Positions 1 to 8,212 of a stretch of 64,000 nt of DNA are shown piece after piece. Within the stretch, counting starts at the first letter, position 1; the number at the start of each line of letters is the position of its first letter. Source of the DNA: UMGS1958 sp045542415. Its GTDB lineage: Bacteria > Bacillota > Clostridia > UBA1381. The DNA is taken from NCBI GenBank assembly GCA_045542415.1, contig JAZQKZ010000088.1, positions 1 to 64,000 on the forward strand, given 5' to 3'. The notes under the pieces are model-generated. The model had not been told where the DNA came from. It ran no database searches and saw only the letters and a program-made list of their open reading frames with translations. Both the position numbers and the translations under genes were made by a program.

Positions 1-230
1 TTTAATTGATTGAATCTTTTGGTAAAGCGCAGCGGGAGATTTTAAAGAGGGAGGGGCGTCCCCTCTTTAACGGCATTCTTTTGCTGACTTTTCTGCTGCT
101 GTAGGCAGAAAAGCCAGTAGGGGTTATAGCAAAAAATCAAATCATACCAAAGTCTGCAAGGGGGCAAAGCCCCATAGCGTTGTTTGAACGAGTGCTAACA
201 GTAACATAAATCATAATTTATATTATATAT
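1..230. other. Intergenic region with hairpins, no gene seen
   Basis: No convincing coding frame is visible. Several inverted repeats can be read: AAAGAGG/CCTCTTT around 45-72, a longer CTTTTCTGC/GCAGAAAAG hairpin around 85-115, and GGGGC/GCCCC near 160-175. They could be 3'-end structures of a gene to the left of the window. Function is unknown. Confidence 0.4.
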
Positions 231-272
231 AAAAACAGGGATGTTGTATATTAATGCAACATCCCTGTTTTG
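231..272 (-). terminator. Rho-independent terminator of the amino-acid ABC operon
   Basis: Read on the minus strand, AAAACAGGGATGTTG pairs perfectly with its complement across a short AT-rich loop and ends in a T-run. It sits immediately after the stop of the last gene of the transporter operon. Confidence 0.85.
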
Positions 273-275
273 ATA

Positions 276-1058
276 CTAATCCAGCATTTTACTCAAAAAC
301 TCCTGAGTTCGCTTGTTTTTAGGTCTTAAAATAACGTCATCGGGGTTACCGTCCTCTAACACTACGCCGCCGTCCATGAAGATTATTCTGTCTGCGACAT
401 TCCTTGCAAACTCAATTTCATGAGTTACAATAATCATGGTTGTACGCTGCTCGGCAAGACTTTTTATAACCTTTAAAATCTCGCCTGTAAGCTCCGGGTC
501 AAGTGCCGATGTCGGTTCGTCAAAGAACAATACCTTAGGCTTGAGAACCAATGCTCTTGCAATTGATACTCGCTGCTGCTGACCGCCTGAAAGTTCGCAG
601 GGATAATTGTTCATCTTGTCGCCGAGTCCTACTCTTGTGAGCATATCCTTTGCGTCCTTTTCGATCTCTGCAAGAATCTGAGCCTTGTTTGTCTTGTAAT
701 CGGGACGCTCCTTTGCCAGAAGCTTGGGAGCAATCATTACATTATCAAGTGCTGTATATTGCGGGAAAAGATTGAACTGCTGAAACACCATTCCGAAATT
801 GAGCTGACGCTCCCTTATCTGTGACGGAGATGGCTTTTTCTTGTCTGCACCGTCGAAAATCTTTTCACCGTTAACGTATATCTCGCCCTCATCCGCTGTT
901 TCAAGAAAGTTTATACAGCGTAAAAGAGTAGTCTTACCGCTGCCGGAGGAGCCGAGGATTGCGACTATCGAGCCTTCATCCATTGAAAAGTCAACGCCCT
1001 TTAATACCTCGGTTTTTCCGAAGCTTTTGTTTATGTTTTTAATTTCAAGTATAGCCAT
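276..1058 (-). CDS. Amino acid ABC transporter, ATP-binding protein (GlnQ-like)
   Basis: This is the ATPase of a polar amino-acid importer, working on the cytoplasmic face with the permease encoded just upstream. At 260 residues it has the usual family length. Walker A (GSSGSGKTT) lies near residue 36, a Q-loop follows, the ABC signature LSGGQQQR is near 158, Walker B (VLFFDEPTSALD) near 177 and the switch histidine (VTHE) near 213. It is the last gene of a three-gene operon (binding protein, permease, ATPase), 12 bp after the permease, and is followed by a strong terminator. Family assignment is firm. The amino acid carried cannot be read from this subunit. Confidence 0.95.
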   Translation of the reverse strand: MAILEIKNINKSFGKTEVLKGVDFSMDEGSIVAILGSSGSGKTTLLRCINFLETADEGEIYVNGEKIFDGADKKKPSPSQIRERQLNFGMVFQQFNLFPQYTALDNVMIAPKLLAKERPDYKTNKAQILAEIEKDAKDMLTRVGLGDKMNNYPCELSGGQQQRVSIARALVLKPKVLFFDEPTSALDPELTGEILKVIKSLAEQRTTMIIVTHEIEFARNVADRIIFMDGGVVLEDGNPDDVILRPKNKRTQEFLSKMLD

Positions 1059-1070
1059 GACTTTCCCTCC

Positions 1071-1760
1071 TTATCCCTTGTAATAGTCGAATTTCTTTTC
1101 TATGTAACCGAATAAAAGTGTAAGTATTCCGCACATGCCGAGGAAGAACAGGCCTGTTGAGAACAGAGGCCAGATAAGTCCCTGCTTTGCAAAGCGTTCA
1201 GCACACATGATAATTTCAACTACGCCTATTACTCTTGCAAGGGAAGTATCCTTTACAAGTGTAAGTACCTCGTTTGACATTGGGGCAATAACACGCTTTA
1301 TAACCTGCATGAGTACAACCTTGAAAAACACCTGAGAACGGGTCATACCAAGTACCTGACCTGCTTCGTACTGACCGACCGGAATACTTTCAATACCGCC
1401 GCGATAGATTTCAGAAAAATATGCTGCATAGTTAATTATAAACGCAACAAGAGTCGCACCCATTCTTGAACCGAAGTTCCAGCCCCATAATAAGCCCGGT
1501 ACATAAAGTACAACGAAAAGCTGGAGCATAAGCGGTGTGCCTCTGATAATCCATACAAAGGTTTTCATAATCCATTTTATGGGGCGGAATTTTGACATAG
1601 TTCCAAAAGCAATAAGCAATCCCAGGGGGAGTGCAGCAATGAGTGTAATTGCAAAAATTAATAAATTCTGCCCGAAATCATTTGCCAGTGAAGCAAATAT
1701 TTCCATAGTTTTAGGATCAGAAATCCATTGCCATATTCCTATAAAAAAATTCATATTCAA
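1071..1760 (-). CDS. Amino acid ABC transporter permease (HisM/GlnP type)
   Basis: A 229-residue integral membrane permease of the polar amino-acid uptake family. Hydrophobic helices are visible near residues 28-52, 62-82, 95-115 and 195-220. The cytoplasmic coupling (EAA-type) loop is around 130-170, with 'EAGQVLGMTRSQ' and 'SNEVLTLVKDTSL', as in HisM/GlnP proteins. It pairs with the ATPase downstream and the lipoprotein upstream. A hairpin with a T-run lies between the binding-protein gene and this one, so it is probably expressed at a lower level than the binding protein. Confidence 0.93.
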   Translation of the reverse strand: MNMNFFIGIWQWISDPKTMEIFASLANDFGQNLLIFAITLIAALPLGLLIAFGTMSKFRPIKWIMKTFVWIIRGTPLMLQLFVVLYVPGLLWGWNFGSRMGATLVAFIINYAAYFSEIYRGGIESIPVGQYEAGQVLGMTRSQVFFKVVLMQVIKRVIAPMSNEVLTLVKDTSLARVIGVVEIIMCAERFAKQGLIWPLFSTGLFFLGMCGILTLLFGYIEKKFDYYKG

Positions 1761-1774
1761 TACCTCATATTCAT

Positions 1775-1807
1775 CAAAAAGCCGTCCGGAACCTTCGCAC
1801 CGGACGG
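1775..1807 (-). terminator. Intra-operon attenuating hairpin
   Basis: On the minus strand CCGTCCGG pairs with CCGGACGG across a 10-nt loop and is followed by CTTTTTG. It lies between the binding-protein gene and the permease gene. This placement usually lets part of the transcripts stop, giving more binding protein than membrane components. Confidence 0.7.
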
Positions 1808-1827
1808 TTTTGATATGTATTTTAAAA

Positions 1828-2649
1828 TTATTCTACAGTCACGAGATCCTTGAGGTTATACTTCTCAGCAATTGTATCAAGTGTGCCGTCGGCCTTTAAT
1901 GCCTTCATAGCCTCATTAACCTTTTCTGTTACGTCTGAGCCTTTTCTGAATGCTACGCCGTAATTCTCGCTCTCGAAATCCTTATCGATGATTACTAAAT
2001 CTTCAAAGTCTGTTCCTTCGCCAACTGAACCGAGTGCCATGATGTAGTCGATTACAACAACGTCACTAACGCCTGCGGCAACATCCATAAGACCCTTAGC
2101 CTGTGAATCAACCGGTGTGAACTCTGCGTTTGCAAAAAGCTCATTCGAAGTTGCAAGCTCTTCACCTGCTGAACCTGCTTCTGCGACTACGCTTGCACCG
2201 TCAACTGATTCTGTGTATTTGTCCTTATCTGCACTCTTAACAATCATAACCTGTCTGTTTTCCATATACGGAATTGTGATTGACATATTCTCTTCTCTTT
2301 CCGGAGTAATTGTCATACCGTTCCAGATACAGTCGATCTGCTTTGATGAAAGCTCGATTTCCTTGGCATCCCAGTTGATTTCAACAAACTCAGCGTCAAC
2401 GCCAAGCTTTTCTGAAACTGCCTTTGCAAACTCTGTCTCAAAGCCGATAAGTTCATCACCCTCCATATAGTTCATCGGAGCAAATAATGTGTAACCGATT
2501 ACCATGTTGCCCTTCTCCTGAATGTAAGCTAAATCTGACTCTGCAGCAGTGTCATTGCTTGCCGGAGCCTGTGAAGTGCAGGCTGCCATTGAAAGCATTG
2601 ATGCAGCAGCTAATGAAGCTGCTAAAATTCTCTTAAAGTTCTTGTTCAT
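1828..2649 (-). CDS. Amino acid ABC transporter substrate-binding lipoprotein
   Basis: A 273-residue extracellular solute-binding protein of family 3 (SBP_bac_3). The N-terminus has a lysine-rich start, a hydrophobic stretch and the lipobox SMAAC near residue 23, so it is predicted to be processed by signal peptidase II and lipid-anchored. 'GYTLFAPMNY', 'GFETEFAKAV' and 'WDAKEIELSSKQIDCIWNGMT' are typical ligand-site segments of the polar amino-acid binding family. It is the first gene of the operon, with a 17-bp-spaced promoter about 40 bp upstream. Substrate is not resolved; glutamine, cystine and other polar amino acids are all possible. Confidence 0.92.
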   Translation of the reverse strand: MNKNFKRILAASLAAASMLSMAACTSQAPASNDTAAESDLAYIQEKGNMVIGYTLFAPMNYMEGDELIGFETEFAKAVSEKLGVDAEFVEINWDAKEIELSSKQIDCIWNGMTITPEREENMSITIPYMENRQVMIVKSADKDKYTESVDGASVVAEAGSAGEELATSNELFANAEFTPVDSQAKGLMDVAAGVSDVVVIDYIMALGSVGEGTDFEDLVIIDKDFESENYGVAFRKGSDVTEKVNEAMKALKADGTLDTIAEKYNLKDLVTVE

Positions 2650-2685
2650 AATAAAAACCCCTTTATGTATATTTAATATGTTAGT

Positions 2686-2714
2686 ATTTTACCATGATAA
2701 AGTGATAAAGTCAA
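2686..2714 (-). promoter_or_regulatory. Promoter of the amino-acid ABC operon
   Basis: On the minus strand TTGACT (2714-2709) and TAAAAT (2691-2686) are separated by exactly 17 bp, about 36 bp upstream of the lipoprotein start. Confidence 0.75.
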
Positions 2715-2885
2715 GTCTTTTACAAAAATTTCTTACTAAATAGCCGAAATTCAAATATTTAAACAATGGGTATTGGATAATATAAAGTAATACCGGAGAA
2801 AATGTATAAAACGGAAAGTTTTATGCATAACTACCGAAAAATTATTCTTATTATCTGAAAAAAATGTGATTTTTGGTTCGGATTG

Positions 2886-2914
2886 TTGACTTTAGCGTGT
2901 TAAAATGTTATCAT
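2886..2914 (+). promoter_or_regulatory. Promoter of the aldose 1-epimerase gene
   Basis: TTGACT at 2886-2891 and TATCAT at 2909-2914 with a 17-bp spacer. The 13 bases beginning at the -35 box are identical to those of the homoserine dehydrogenase promoter at 36872. Confidence 0.65.
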
Positions 2915-2947
2915 ATGGTTAATAAAATTGAACGGAGGTATAATATC

Positions 2948-3997
2948 ATGGGAATCAAAAAAGAAGTTTACGGAACAATGCCGACAGGCGAAGCGGTACA
3001 TATTTATACCCTTGACAACGGCAGAGGATTAACAGCCGAGATTTTAAATTACGGCGGAATTATCAAGAGTCTTTTTGTAAAGGATAAAAACGGCAAAAAA
3101 ACAGATGTTGTTTTGGGTCGTGACTCATTATGGGATTATCTGAAGAATGACGGATATCTGGGAGCTTTAATCGGTCGTCATGCGAACAGAATAAAAAAAG
3201 GCGAGTTTGAGATTAACGGTGTAAAATATAATGCAGGAATCAATGAGGGCGCAAACAGCCTGCACGGTGGAATAAAGGGCTTTGATACAAAGGTCTGGGA
3301 TGTGGTTGAGGACGGAACAGAGGAAGAACCGTCACTGATTCTTTCGATAATGTCAAAGGACGGCGAAGAGGGCTTCCCGGGAAATCTTGCGGTATCGGTT
3401 ATTTATACATTAACAAAGGAAAACGCATTGAAGATTGCATACAGAGCAGTAAGTGATGCAGATACAGTCTGCAATATGACAAATCACAGCTATTTCAACC
3501 TTGCAGGACATGGCAGCGGTGTTATTGATGAGCAGATAATGCAGATTGATGCTGATTTCTATACACCGAATGACAGCGAGTGCATGCCGACGGGTGAGGT
3601 ATTAAGCGTTATGGGCACTCCGTTTGATTTCAGAGCACCCAAGCCGCTGGGTCAGGATATTGCATCGGATTTTCCGCAGACAAAGGCAGTAGGCGGATAT
3701 GACCATAATTATATGTTAAGAGGCAGAGGCTACAGAAAGGTAGCAGCTGCGGCATGTGAAGCAACGGGCATTGTTATGGAAGTCTATACAGATCAGCCGG
3801 CGATGCAGCTATATACATCAAACGCTCTTAGCGAGGGGGTATATAAGCACGGTAAGGAATATAAGGTACATCAGGCGTTCTGTCTTGAGACACAGTGTGT
3901 ACCGAATGCAATGGAGTTTGCACACTATCCGGGACCGATGCTGAAAAAGAATGAGGTTTATGATACAGTAACAGAGTATAAGTTTATTGTAAAGTAA
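2948..3997 (+). CDS. galM: Aldose 1-epimerase (mutarotase)
   Basis: This enzyme interconverts the alpha and beta anomers of galactose and glucose in the cytoplasm, feeding the Leloir pathway. The protein has 349 residues, the usual length. Start chosen at 2948 because a CGGAGG ribosome-binding site ends 7 bp before it; in-frame starts further upstream lie inside the promoter. Family motifs are visible: 'GRHANRI' near residue 77, 'NSLHGG' near 103, the catalytic histidine in 'TNHSYFNLAGH' near 180, 'YDHNY' near 253, and the catalytic glutamate in 'FCLETQ' near 315. It is monocistronic, followed by about 450 bp without genes. No other galactose genes are nearby. Confidence 0.94.
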   Translation: MGIKKEVYGTMPTGEAVHIYTLDNGRGLTAEILNYGGIIKSLFVKDKNGKKTDVVLGRDSLWDYLKNDGYLGALIGRHANRIKKGEFEINGVKYNAGINEGANSLHGGIKGFDTKVWDVVEDGTEEEPSLILSIMSKDGEEGFPGNLAVSVIYTLTKENALKIAYRAVSDADTVCNMTNHSYFNLAGHGSGVIDEQIMQIDADFYTPNDSECMPTGEVLSVMGTPFDFRAPKPLGQDIASDFPQTKAVGGYDHNYMLRGRGYRKVAAAACEATGIVMEVYTDQPAMQLYTSNALSEGVYKHGKEYKVHQAFCLETQCVPNAMEFAHYPGPMLKKNEVYDTVTEYKFIVK

Positions 3998-4396
3998 TAC
4001 AGGTAGTATGATCAGGCAGCAGTGTACGTTTAGTACACTGCCCAGACCGACGACAAATTGGTCAGACCACGCATAATGGTTTGATAAAAATAAAAATCAA
4101 AAATTTATTTTCTTTTGCGAACGGCAGGCATCCCATCGAGGAACGCCTGCCGGTATGCGTTTTTTACGAAAAGAAACTCTAACGTACCCATGTACGCTTA
4201 CGAGTTCCTTTTCGCAAAATCTGCCCTGATTTCTCGCAGTCTGACAGCTTGCAGACAGGTTTGTCTGCAAGCTGAGCAGTGTACATTTAGTACACTGCTG
4301 CTGTGCTTTTCAAAAGAAGAAGCAACAGAGCCAAATCATAACTTATTTTATAAAAAACTTGCAATTATGAAAGAAATAGCATATCTCATTCAATAT
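3998..4396. repeat. Intergenic hairpin cluster, no gene seen
   Basis: This 400-bp gap holds no credible gene but several strong inverted repeats. Two near-identical palindromes, CAGTGTAC-N5-GTACACTG, lie at 4020-4040 and 4276-4298. GGCAGGC/GCCTGCC lies near 4124-4152, a long hairpin at 4167-4214 (copy D of the 82-nt family, annotated separately), and a perfect 12-bp-arm hairpin at 4246-4273. This density suggests a repeat array or a structured transcript 3' end rather than simple spacer. Confidence 0.6.
4153..4239 (+). repeat. 82-nt hairpin family, copy D (longer stem)
   Basis: It shares the flanks of copies A-C: GTAT-Cn-TTTT at the 5' end and AAAAT...GATTTCTCGCAG at the 3' end. Between them is a longer hairpin (4167-4214) whose tip is GTAC-CCAT-GTAC. 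The central stem CGAAAAG...CTTTTCG differs in sequence from the other copies but is still fully paired. Confidence 0.55.
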
Positions 4397-4434
4397 AAAA
4401 AAATAAACCCCGAAAGGTATAGTCTTTCGGGGTT
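4397..4434 (-). terminator. Rho-independent terminator of the aminotransferase gene
   Basis: On the minus strand AACCCCGAAAG pairs with CTTTCGGGGTT around a 7-nt loop, followed by a T-rich tract. It lies 12 bp after the stop codon. Confidence 0.85.
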
Positions 4435-4446
4435 GTATATTTCATA

Positions 4447-5472
4447 TTAATCAATCTCACAAATCCAGCCTTCGGGAGCTTCAATTCTGCCCATCTGGAT
4501 ACCTGTTAATGTATCGTAAAGCTTCTTTGTTATCGGTCCCATTTCTGTCATACCGCTCGGGAAGCAGATTTCTGTACCGTGATCAACAATCTTGCCAACC
4601 GGTGATATAACGGCAGCAGTACCGCAAAGTCCGCACTCTGCGAAATCCTTGAGTTCTTCAACATATACCTCACGCTCTTCAACCTCAAGACCAAGATATT
4701 CCTTGGCAACGTACATAAGTGAACGTCTTGTGATTGACGGAAGAATTGAATCTGACTTAGGAGTTACAACCTTGCCGTCCTTTGTAATAAAGAGGAAGTT
4801 TGCGCCGCCTGTCTCTTCAACCTTTGTGCGTGTCTTTGCATCAAGATACATATTCTCGTCATAGCCCTGGTTGTGAGCGTCAACAATTGCGTATAAGCTC
4901 ATTGCATAGTTAAGACCTGCCTTGACATTACCTGTTCCGTTCGGTGCGGCTCTGTCGAAGTCACATACTCTTAATGTAAGCGGCTTAACACCACCCTTGA
5001 AGTAGGGACCAACCGGAGTTGCAAAAATTCTGAACTGATACTCGTCAGCCGGCTTAACACCGATAACCGGGTTTGAGCCGAACATATACGGACGGAGATA
5101 CAAAGTTGCTCCTGAGCCATACGGCGGAACATATGCCGCATTTGCCTTTACTGTAGCCTTAACAGCTTCGATGAATTTCTCTTTCGGGAATACCGGCATT
5201 TCAAGTCTTTTTGCTGAGTCGATCATTCTTTCAGCGTTTAAGTCCGGACGGAAGCAAACAATCTTGCCGTCCTCGGTTGTGTAAGCCTTTAAACCCTCAA
5301 AACAGGTCTGAGCATACTGGAGTACACCGGCACATTCGCTGATAACAACTTTGTCATCCTCGGTTAAAACGCCCTCATCCCAGGCACCGTCCTTATAATT
5401 TGAAACAAATCTCTTGTCGGTCTTTATGTATCCGAAGCCAAGATTTCCCCAATCGATATTTTTCTTTTCCAT
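4447..5472 (-). CDS. ilvE: Branched-chain amino acid aminotransferase
   Basis: A PLP-dependent class IV (fold type IV) aminotransferase that catalyses the last step of leucine, isoleucine and valine synthesis, and the first step of their breakdown, with 2-oxoglutarate/glutamate as partner. At 341 residues it matches the longer BCAT-II type common in Firmicutes. Visible motifs: 'QTCFEGLKAY' near residue 55, 'LYLRPYMFG' near 125, the PLP-lysine segment 'GNVKAGLNYA' near 182 and 'TGGANFLF' with 'SILPSITRRS' near 222-250. The gene stands alone with its own promoter (5538-5566) and terminator. A ribosome-binding site AAAGGAAG precedes the ATG. No T-box leader could be recognised upstream. Confidence 0.94.
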   Translation of the reverse strand: MEKKNIDWGNLGFGYIKTDKRFVSNYKDGAWDEGVLTEDDKVVISECAGVLQYAQTCFEGLKAYTTEDGKIVCFRPDLNAERMIDSAKRLEMPVFPKEKFIEAVKATVKANAAYVPPYGSGATLYLRPYMFGSNPVIGVKPADEYQFRIFATPVGPYFKGGVKPLTLRVCDFDRAAPNGTGNVKAGLNYAMSLYAIVDAHNQGYDENMYLDAKTRTKVEETGGANFLFITKDGKVVTPKSDSILPSITRRSLMYVAKEYLGLEVEEREVYVEELKDFAECGLCGTAAVISPVGKIVDHGTEICFPSGMTEMGPITKKLYDTLTGIQMGRIEAPEGWICEID

Positions 5473-5537
5473 ACTACATTACTTCCTTTCCGATGTGTGT
5501 AACTCGATGAATTTTTATACACAAATACTTACATATT

Positions 5538-5566
5538 ATAATATCACATCATGTTTTACTTGTCAA
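5538..5566 (-). promoter_or_regulatory. Promoter of ilvE
   Basis: Minus-strand TTGACA (5566-5561) and TATTAT (5543-5538), spacer 17 bp. Back-to-back with the promoter of the GH13 gene. Confidence 0.7.
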
Positions 5567-5605
5567 TATTTTTCATATAATAAAACATAACAAGATAAAA
5601 AAAGC

Positions 5606-5634
5606 TTTACAAATTACACAAAATGTGCTATAAT
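5606..5634 (+). promoter_or_regulatory. Promoter of the GH13 gene
   Basis: TTTACA at 5606-5611 and a perfect TATAAT at 5629-5634, spacer 17 bp, about 48 bp before the chosen start codon. Confidence 0.75.
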
Positions 5635-5681
5635 ATAGAGGTATTTTTATGCAAAATATAAAAGGAGACATAGTAACGATG

Positions 5682-7316
5682 GCATGGTACGATAATTCAG
5701 TGATTTATCATATTTATCCGTTAGGCTTATGCGGTTGTCCGCATGAGAATAACGGTACGGAGGGGCATTGCTTTGACAAGCTCAATGACTGGGCGGCACA
5801 CGCTGCAAGACTTGGTTTTACCTGTATATATATAGGTCCGCTTTTTGAGTCGGAGGGACATGGCTATGAAACTACCGACTACAGAAGAGTTGACAGCAGG
5901 CTTGGAACCAACGATGATTTCAGACAGTTTGTTGCAAATTGTCATGGGATGGGAATAAAGGTAATTGTTGATGGAGTGTTCAACCACACGGGCAGAAGCT
6001 TTTTTGCGTTTGAGGATATAAGAAAGCACCGTGAGGGTTCGCAATACCGTGATTGGTACTGCAACGTGAATTTCTGGGGCAATACAGAATATAATGACGG
6101 TTTTTCATACGACAATTGGGGAGGCTACAACTTACTTGCAAAGCTTAATATGAATAATCCCGATGTGAGGAACTATCATTTTGATACAGTGAGATTTTGG
6201 GTAAATGAATTTGATATTGACGGAATACGTCTTGATGCGGCAGATGTTCTTGACCACAATTTTATGCGTGAGTTGAGAGGTGTTACTAACGGACTGAAGC
6301 CGGATTTCTGGCTGATGGGCGAAGTTATTCACGGGGATTACAGCCGTTGGGCAAACGGTGACATGCTTCATTCCGTAACAAATTATGAGCTTCATAAGGG
6401 GTTATATAGTGGACACAATGACCATAACTATTTTGAAATTGCACACACTGTAAAAAGATTAAGCGGAATCTGCGGAAATACGAAGCTCTATACATTTGCA
6501 GACAATCATGATGTGGAGCGTATTTATACAAAGCTTAATAATAAGGCACATATGAAGAATGTCATGCTGCTTGACTACACTCTGCCGGGTATTCCGTCGG
6601 TGTATTACGGCTCAGAGTTTGGTATTGAGGGAAGAAAGGGCGGCGGAGATGACTGGGGACTTCGTCCGTGTCTCGAACTGTCGGAGCTTGATGAAAACGC
6701 TCCGCTTCCGGCGCTTATTGCACGTCTGGGTGAGTTGAAGAAAGAATTTAGAGAGTTGACGGATGGTGAGTACAAGGAACTGACACTTACAACACGTCAG
6801 TTTGCGTATGCAAGAACGCTTGGCGGCAGCACTGTTATAACAGTACTTAATAATGATGATGCACCGTCGCATATGGAAATTCCGTTGCCGGTAGATGCTT
6901 CAAGGGCAGTGAGTCTGCTTGACTGTGAAACTTCACAGCCGGAGAAGGCAGAAGTGCTTGAGGAAGAGCCGGCAGTTGCGGAAGAGAACAATGTCCGTTA
7001 TACAATGAACGTAACGGAAAGTGCAGCGGCTGCGTTTGATGCGGCGGAGCTTGCGGACCTTATGAAGAAAATCAACCGTAAAATTGAAGAAAATCAGGAT
7101 GCATCGGAAATGCTTGCAAGAGCAAAAACGAAGCTTGAAAGATTAATTGATGATATGAAAAATATCACTGAGGTAGTGGAAAGCATAGCATCGCATACGG
7201 TTAAAGCTGCACCGGTGCCTGTATCGGTATCAGGTGGTACAAGCTTCAGAGTAGAGGGCAGAACGCTTATAGTGGATATAGCCGCAAATGATGGAGAGGT
7301 TATTTATTGCAGTTGA
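5682..7316 (+). CDS. Alpha-amylase family (GH13) glycosidase, cytoplasmic
   Basis: A 544-residue GH13 enzyme. Start at 5682 rather than 5649, because AAAGGAGA sits between the two ATGs at good spacing for the second. All four GH13 regions are visible: 'DGVFNHTG' near 98-105, the nucleophile in 'GIRLDAAD' (Asp186), the acid/base in 'LMGEV' (Glu215) and 'ADNHD' (Asp278). There is no signal peptide, so it probably acts inside the cell on imported maltodextrin-like sugars. After the barrel and a beta domain (to about 435) comes an acidic linker and a helical, coiled-coil-like stretch at about 450-500 that is unusual for the family. Exact substrate and subfamily are not determined. Confidence 0.9.
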   Translation, partial: AWYDNSVIYHIYPLGLCGCPHENNGTEGHCFDKLNDWAAHAARLGFTCIYIGPLFESEGHGYETTDYRRVDSRLGTNDDFRQFVANCHGMGIKVIVDGVFNHTGRSFFAFEDIRKHREGSQYRDWYCNVNFWGNTEYNDGFSYDNWGGYNLLAKLNMNNPDVRNYHFDTVRFWVNEFDIDGIRLDAADVLDHNFMRELRGVTNGLKPDFWLMGEVIHGDYSRWANGDMLHSVTNYELHKGLYSGHNDHNYFEIAHTVKRLSGICGNTKLYTFADNHDVERIYTKLNNKAHMKNVMLLDYTLPGIPSVYYGSEFGIEGRKGGGDDWGLRPCLELSELDENAPLPALIARLGELKKEFRELTDGEYKELTLTTRQFAYARTLGGSTVITVLNNDDAPSHMEIPLPVDASRAVSLLDCETSQPEKAEVLEEEPAVAEENNVRYTMNVTESAAAAFDAAELADLMKKINRKIEENQDASEMLARAKTKLERLIDDMKNITEVVESIASHTVKAAPVPVSVSGGTSFRVEGRTLIVDIAANDGEVIYCS

Positions 7317-7384
7317 CAGTATTGTGATATATCCGATGAAATCGGGATAGATGTGGAATAACATCACCTTTAAGAATAAATAAT

Positions 7385-7457
7385 AAAGAATAGAGAATAA
7401 AGAATAATACACCAAAAGCCGGTTTTGGTTACATTTATTATTTATTCTCTATTCTTT
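7385..7457. repeat. Large perfect-arm palindrome
   Basis: Seventeen-base arms at 7385-7401 and 7441-7457 are perfectly complementary (AAAGAATAGAGAATAAA and its reverse). Nested in the centre is a second inverted repeat, ACCAAAA/TTTTGGT (7411-7429). It lies after the GH13 gene and before the R1 element, so it may stop transcription from both sides or be a remnant of a small mobile repeat. Confidence 0.65.
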
Positions 7458-7489
7458 CTTCTTTTAGGCATATACCAATATGCCGCTTT

Positions 7490-7565
7490 TGGTGGAGCTG
7501 AGCTGTACATGTTGGGTTTTACGTCGGCTAAAAAGCCAATAAGTCGGTTACCTGACCGACTTATT
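7490..7565 (-). ncRNA. Candidate structured RNA element, copy R1
   Basis: Best read on the minus strand. It begins with a hairpin AATAAGTCGGT/ACCGACTTATT (7565-7538), then a small GGCT/AGCC hairpin, then GACGT-AAAAC and a conserved tail ending AGCTCAGCTCCACCA. Copy R2 at 8661-8730 has the same order, near-identical spacing and paired changes in the stems. No known RNA family was recognised. It could also be a DNA repeat. Confidence 0.45.
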
Positions 7566-7612
7566 AGAATTGATTTCTGTTTTTACCACAGAGTTGTCAC
7601 TAATTTTATTTA

Positions 7613-8110
7613 TCAAACATAAACCATTAACCAATATAATGAATTATATTCTAAGCTATCAAAAGGATCACCACAAATCTCATCACAAATCTTATATATG
7701 TTTCCTAAAGCTAATCCTTTCTTTACAGACAAATAAACACCGTCTTTTCGTTCTTTACCATCAGCTTCACCACCTCGATAAACCCATTCATAAAATTGAA
7801 TACTGTCCACACATTCACCTGAATCATTATATAAATCTACAATTAAAATGCCTGAGCGTGGTGACAAATGACTCATATCTTCATTTTCTTTAAATCTTAG
7901 TTTGTTTAATGCCTTAATTAACTTTTCTATATCTTTTCTTTCAATCACATCTTGACTTACACCATCACCGTAATACTCAATTCTTGCAGATGCAATTTCG
8001 CCAGAATCTATTTTAAGGCTAACAGGATATTTAATAGCATTAAATATTGCTATAAATATAATAACGCTTACGAAGATACAAGGCAATATAATTAATATTT
8101 TTTTATTCAT
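7613..8110 (-). CDS. Hypothetical membrane-anchored protein
   Basis: A 165-residue protein of unknown function. Start placed at 8110, where GGAG lies 8 bp upstream; an in-frame ATG nine codons earlier has no such site. Residues 2-25 (KKILIIL...IAIFN) form one hydrophobic N-terminal segment, predicted to be a membrane anchor or uncleaved signal, with the rest outside. The exported part has mixed charge and no cysteine-rich, catalytic or repeat signature that I recognise. It lies 102 bp after the other small membrane gene in the same orientation. The pair is enclosed by the R1 and R2 elements, which suggests a recently acquired cassette. Confidence 0.6.
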   Translation of the reverse strand: MNKKILIILPCIFVSVIIFIAIFNAIKYPVSLKIDSGEIASARIEYYGDGVSQDVIERKDIEKLIKALNKLRFKENEDMSHLSPRSGILIVDLYNDSGECVDSIQFYEWVYRGGEADGKERKDGVYLSVKKGLALGNIYKICDEICGDPFDSLEYNSLYWLMVYV

Positions 8111-8212
8111 TGTTATCACTCCAAACAAATTTGTCAACTTGTGTTCCTCTTGAAAATTATGTAAATAACATTTTATATGTTATTTACATAATTATTTGAT
8201 AAAAAGATGCAG

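Noticed and set aside
3998..4396. CRISPR array after galM
   Set aside because: The inverted repeats are not regularly spaced direct repeats, there are only two near-identical units, and no cas gene is in the window.
5473..5537. T-box leader before ilvE
   Set aside because: The promoter lies within 95 bp of the start, too short for a T-box, and no T-box core motif is present.
7490..7565. Degenerate tRNA gene in R1/R2 because of the CTCCACCA end
   Set aside because: No anticodon arm or matching 5' acceptor strand can be drawn; only the tail is reminiscent.
7425..7622. Open frame of 65 codons across element R1
   Set aside because: It has no ribosome-binding site and runs through the palindrome and the R1 hairpins; the frame is not kept open in R2.
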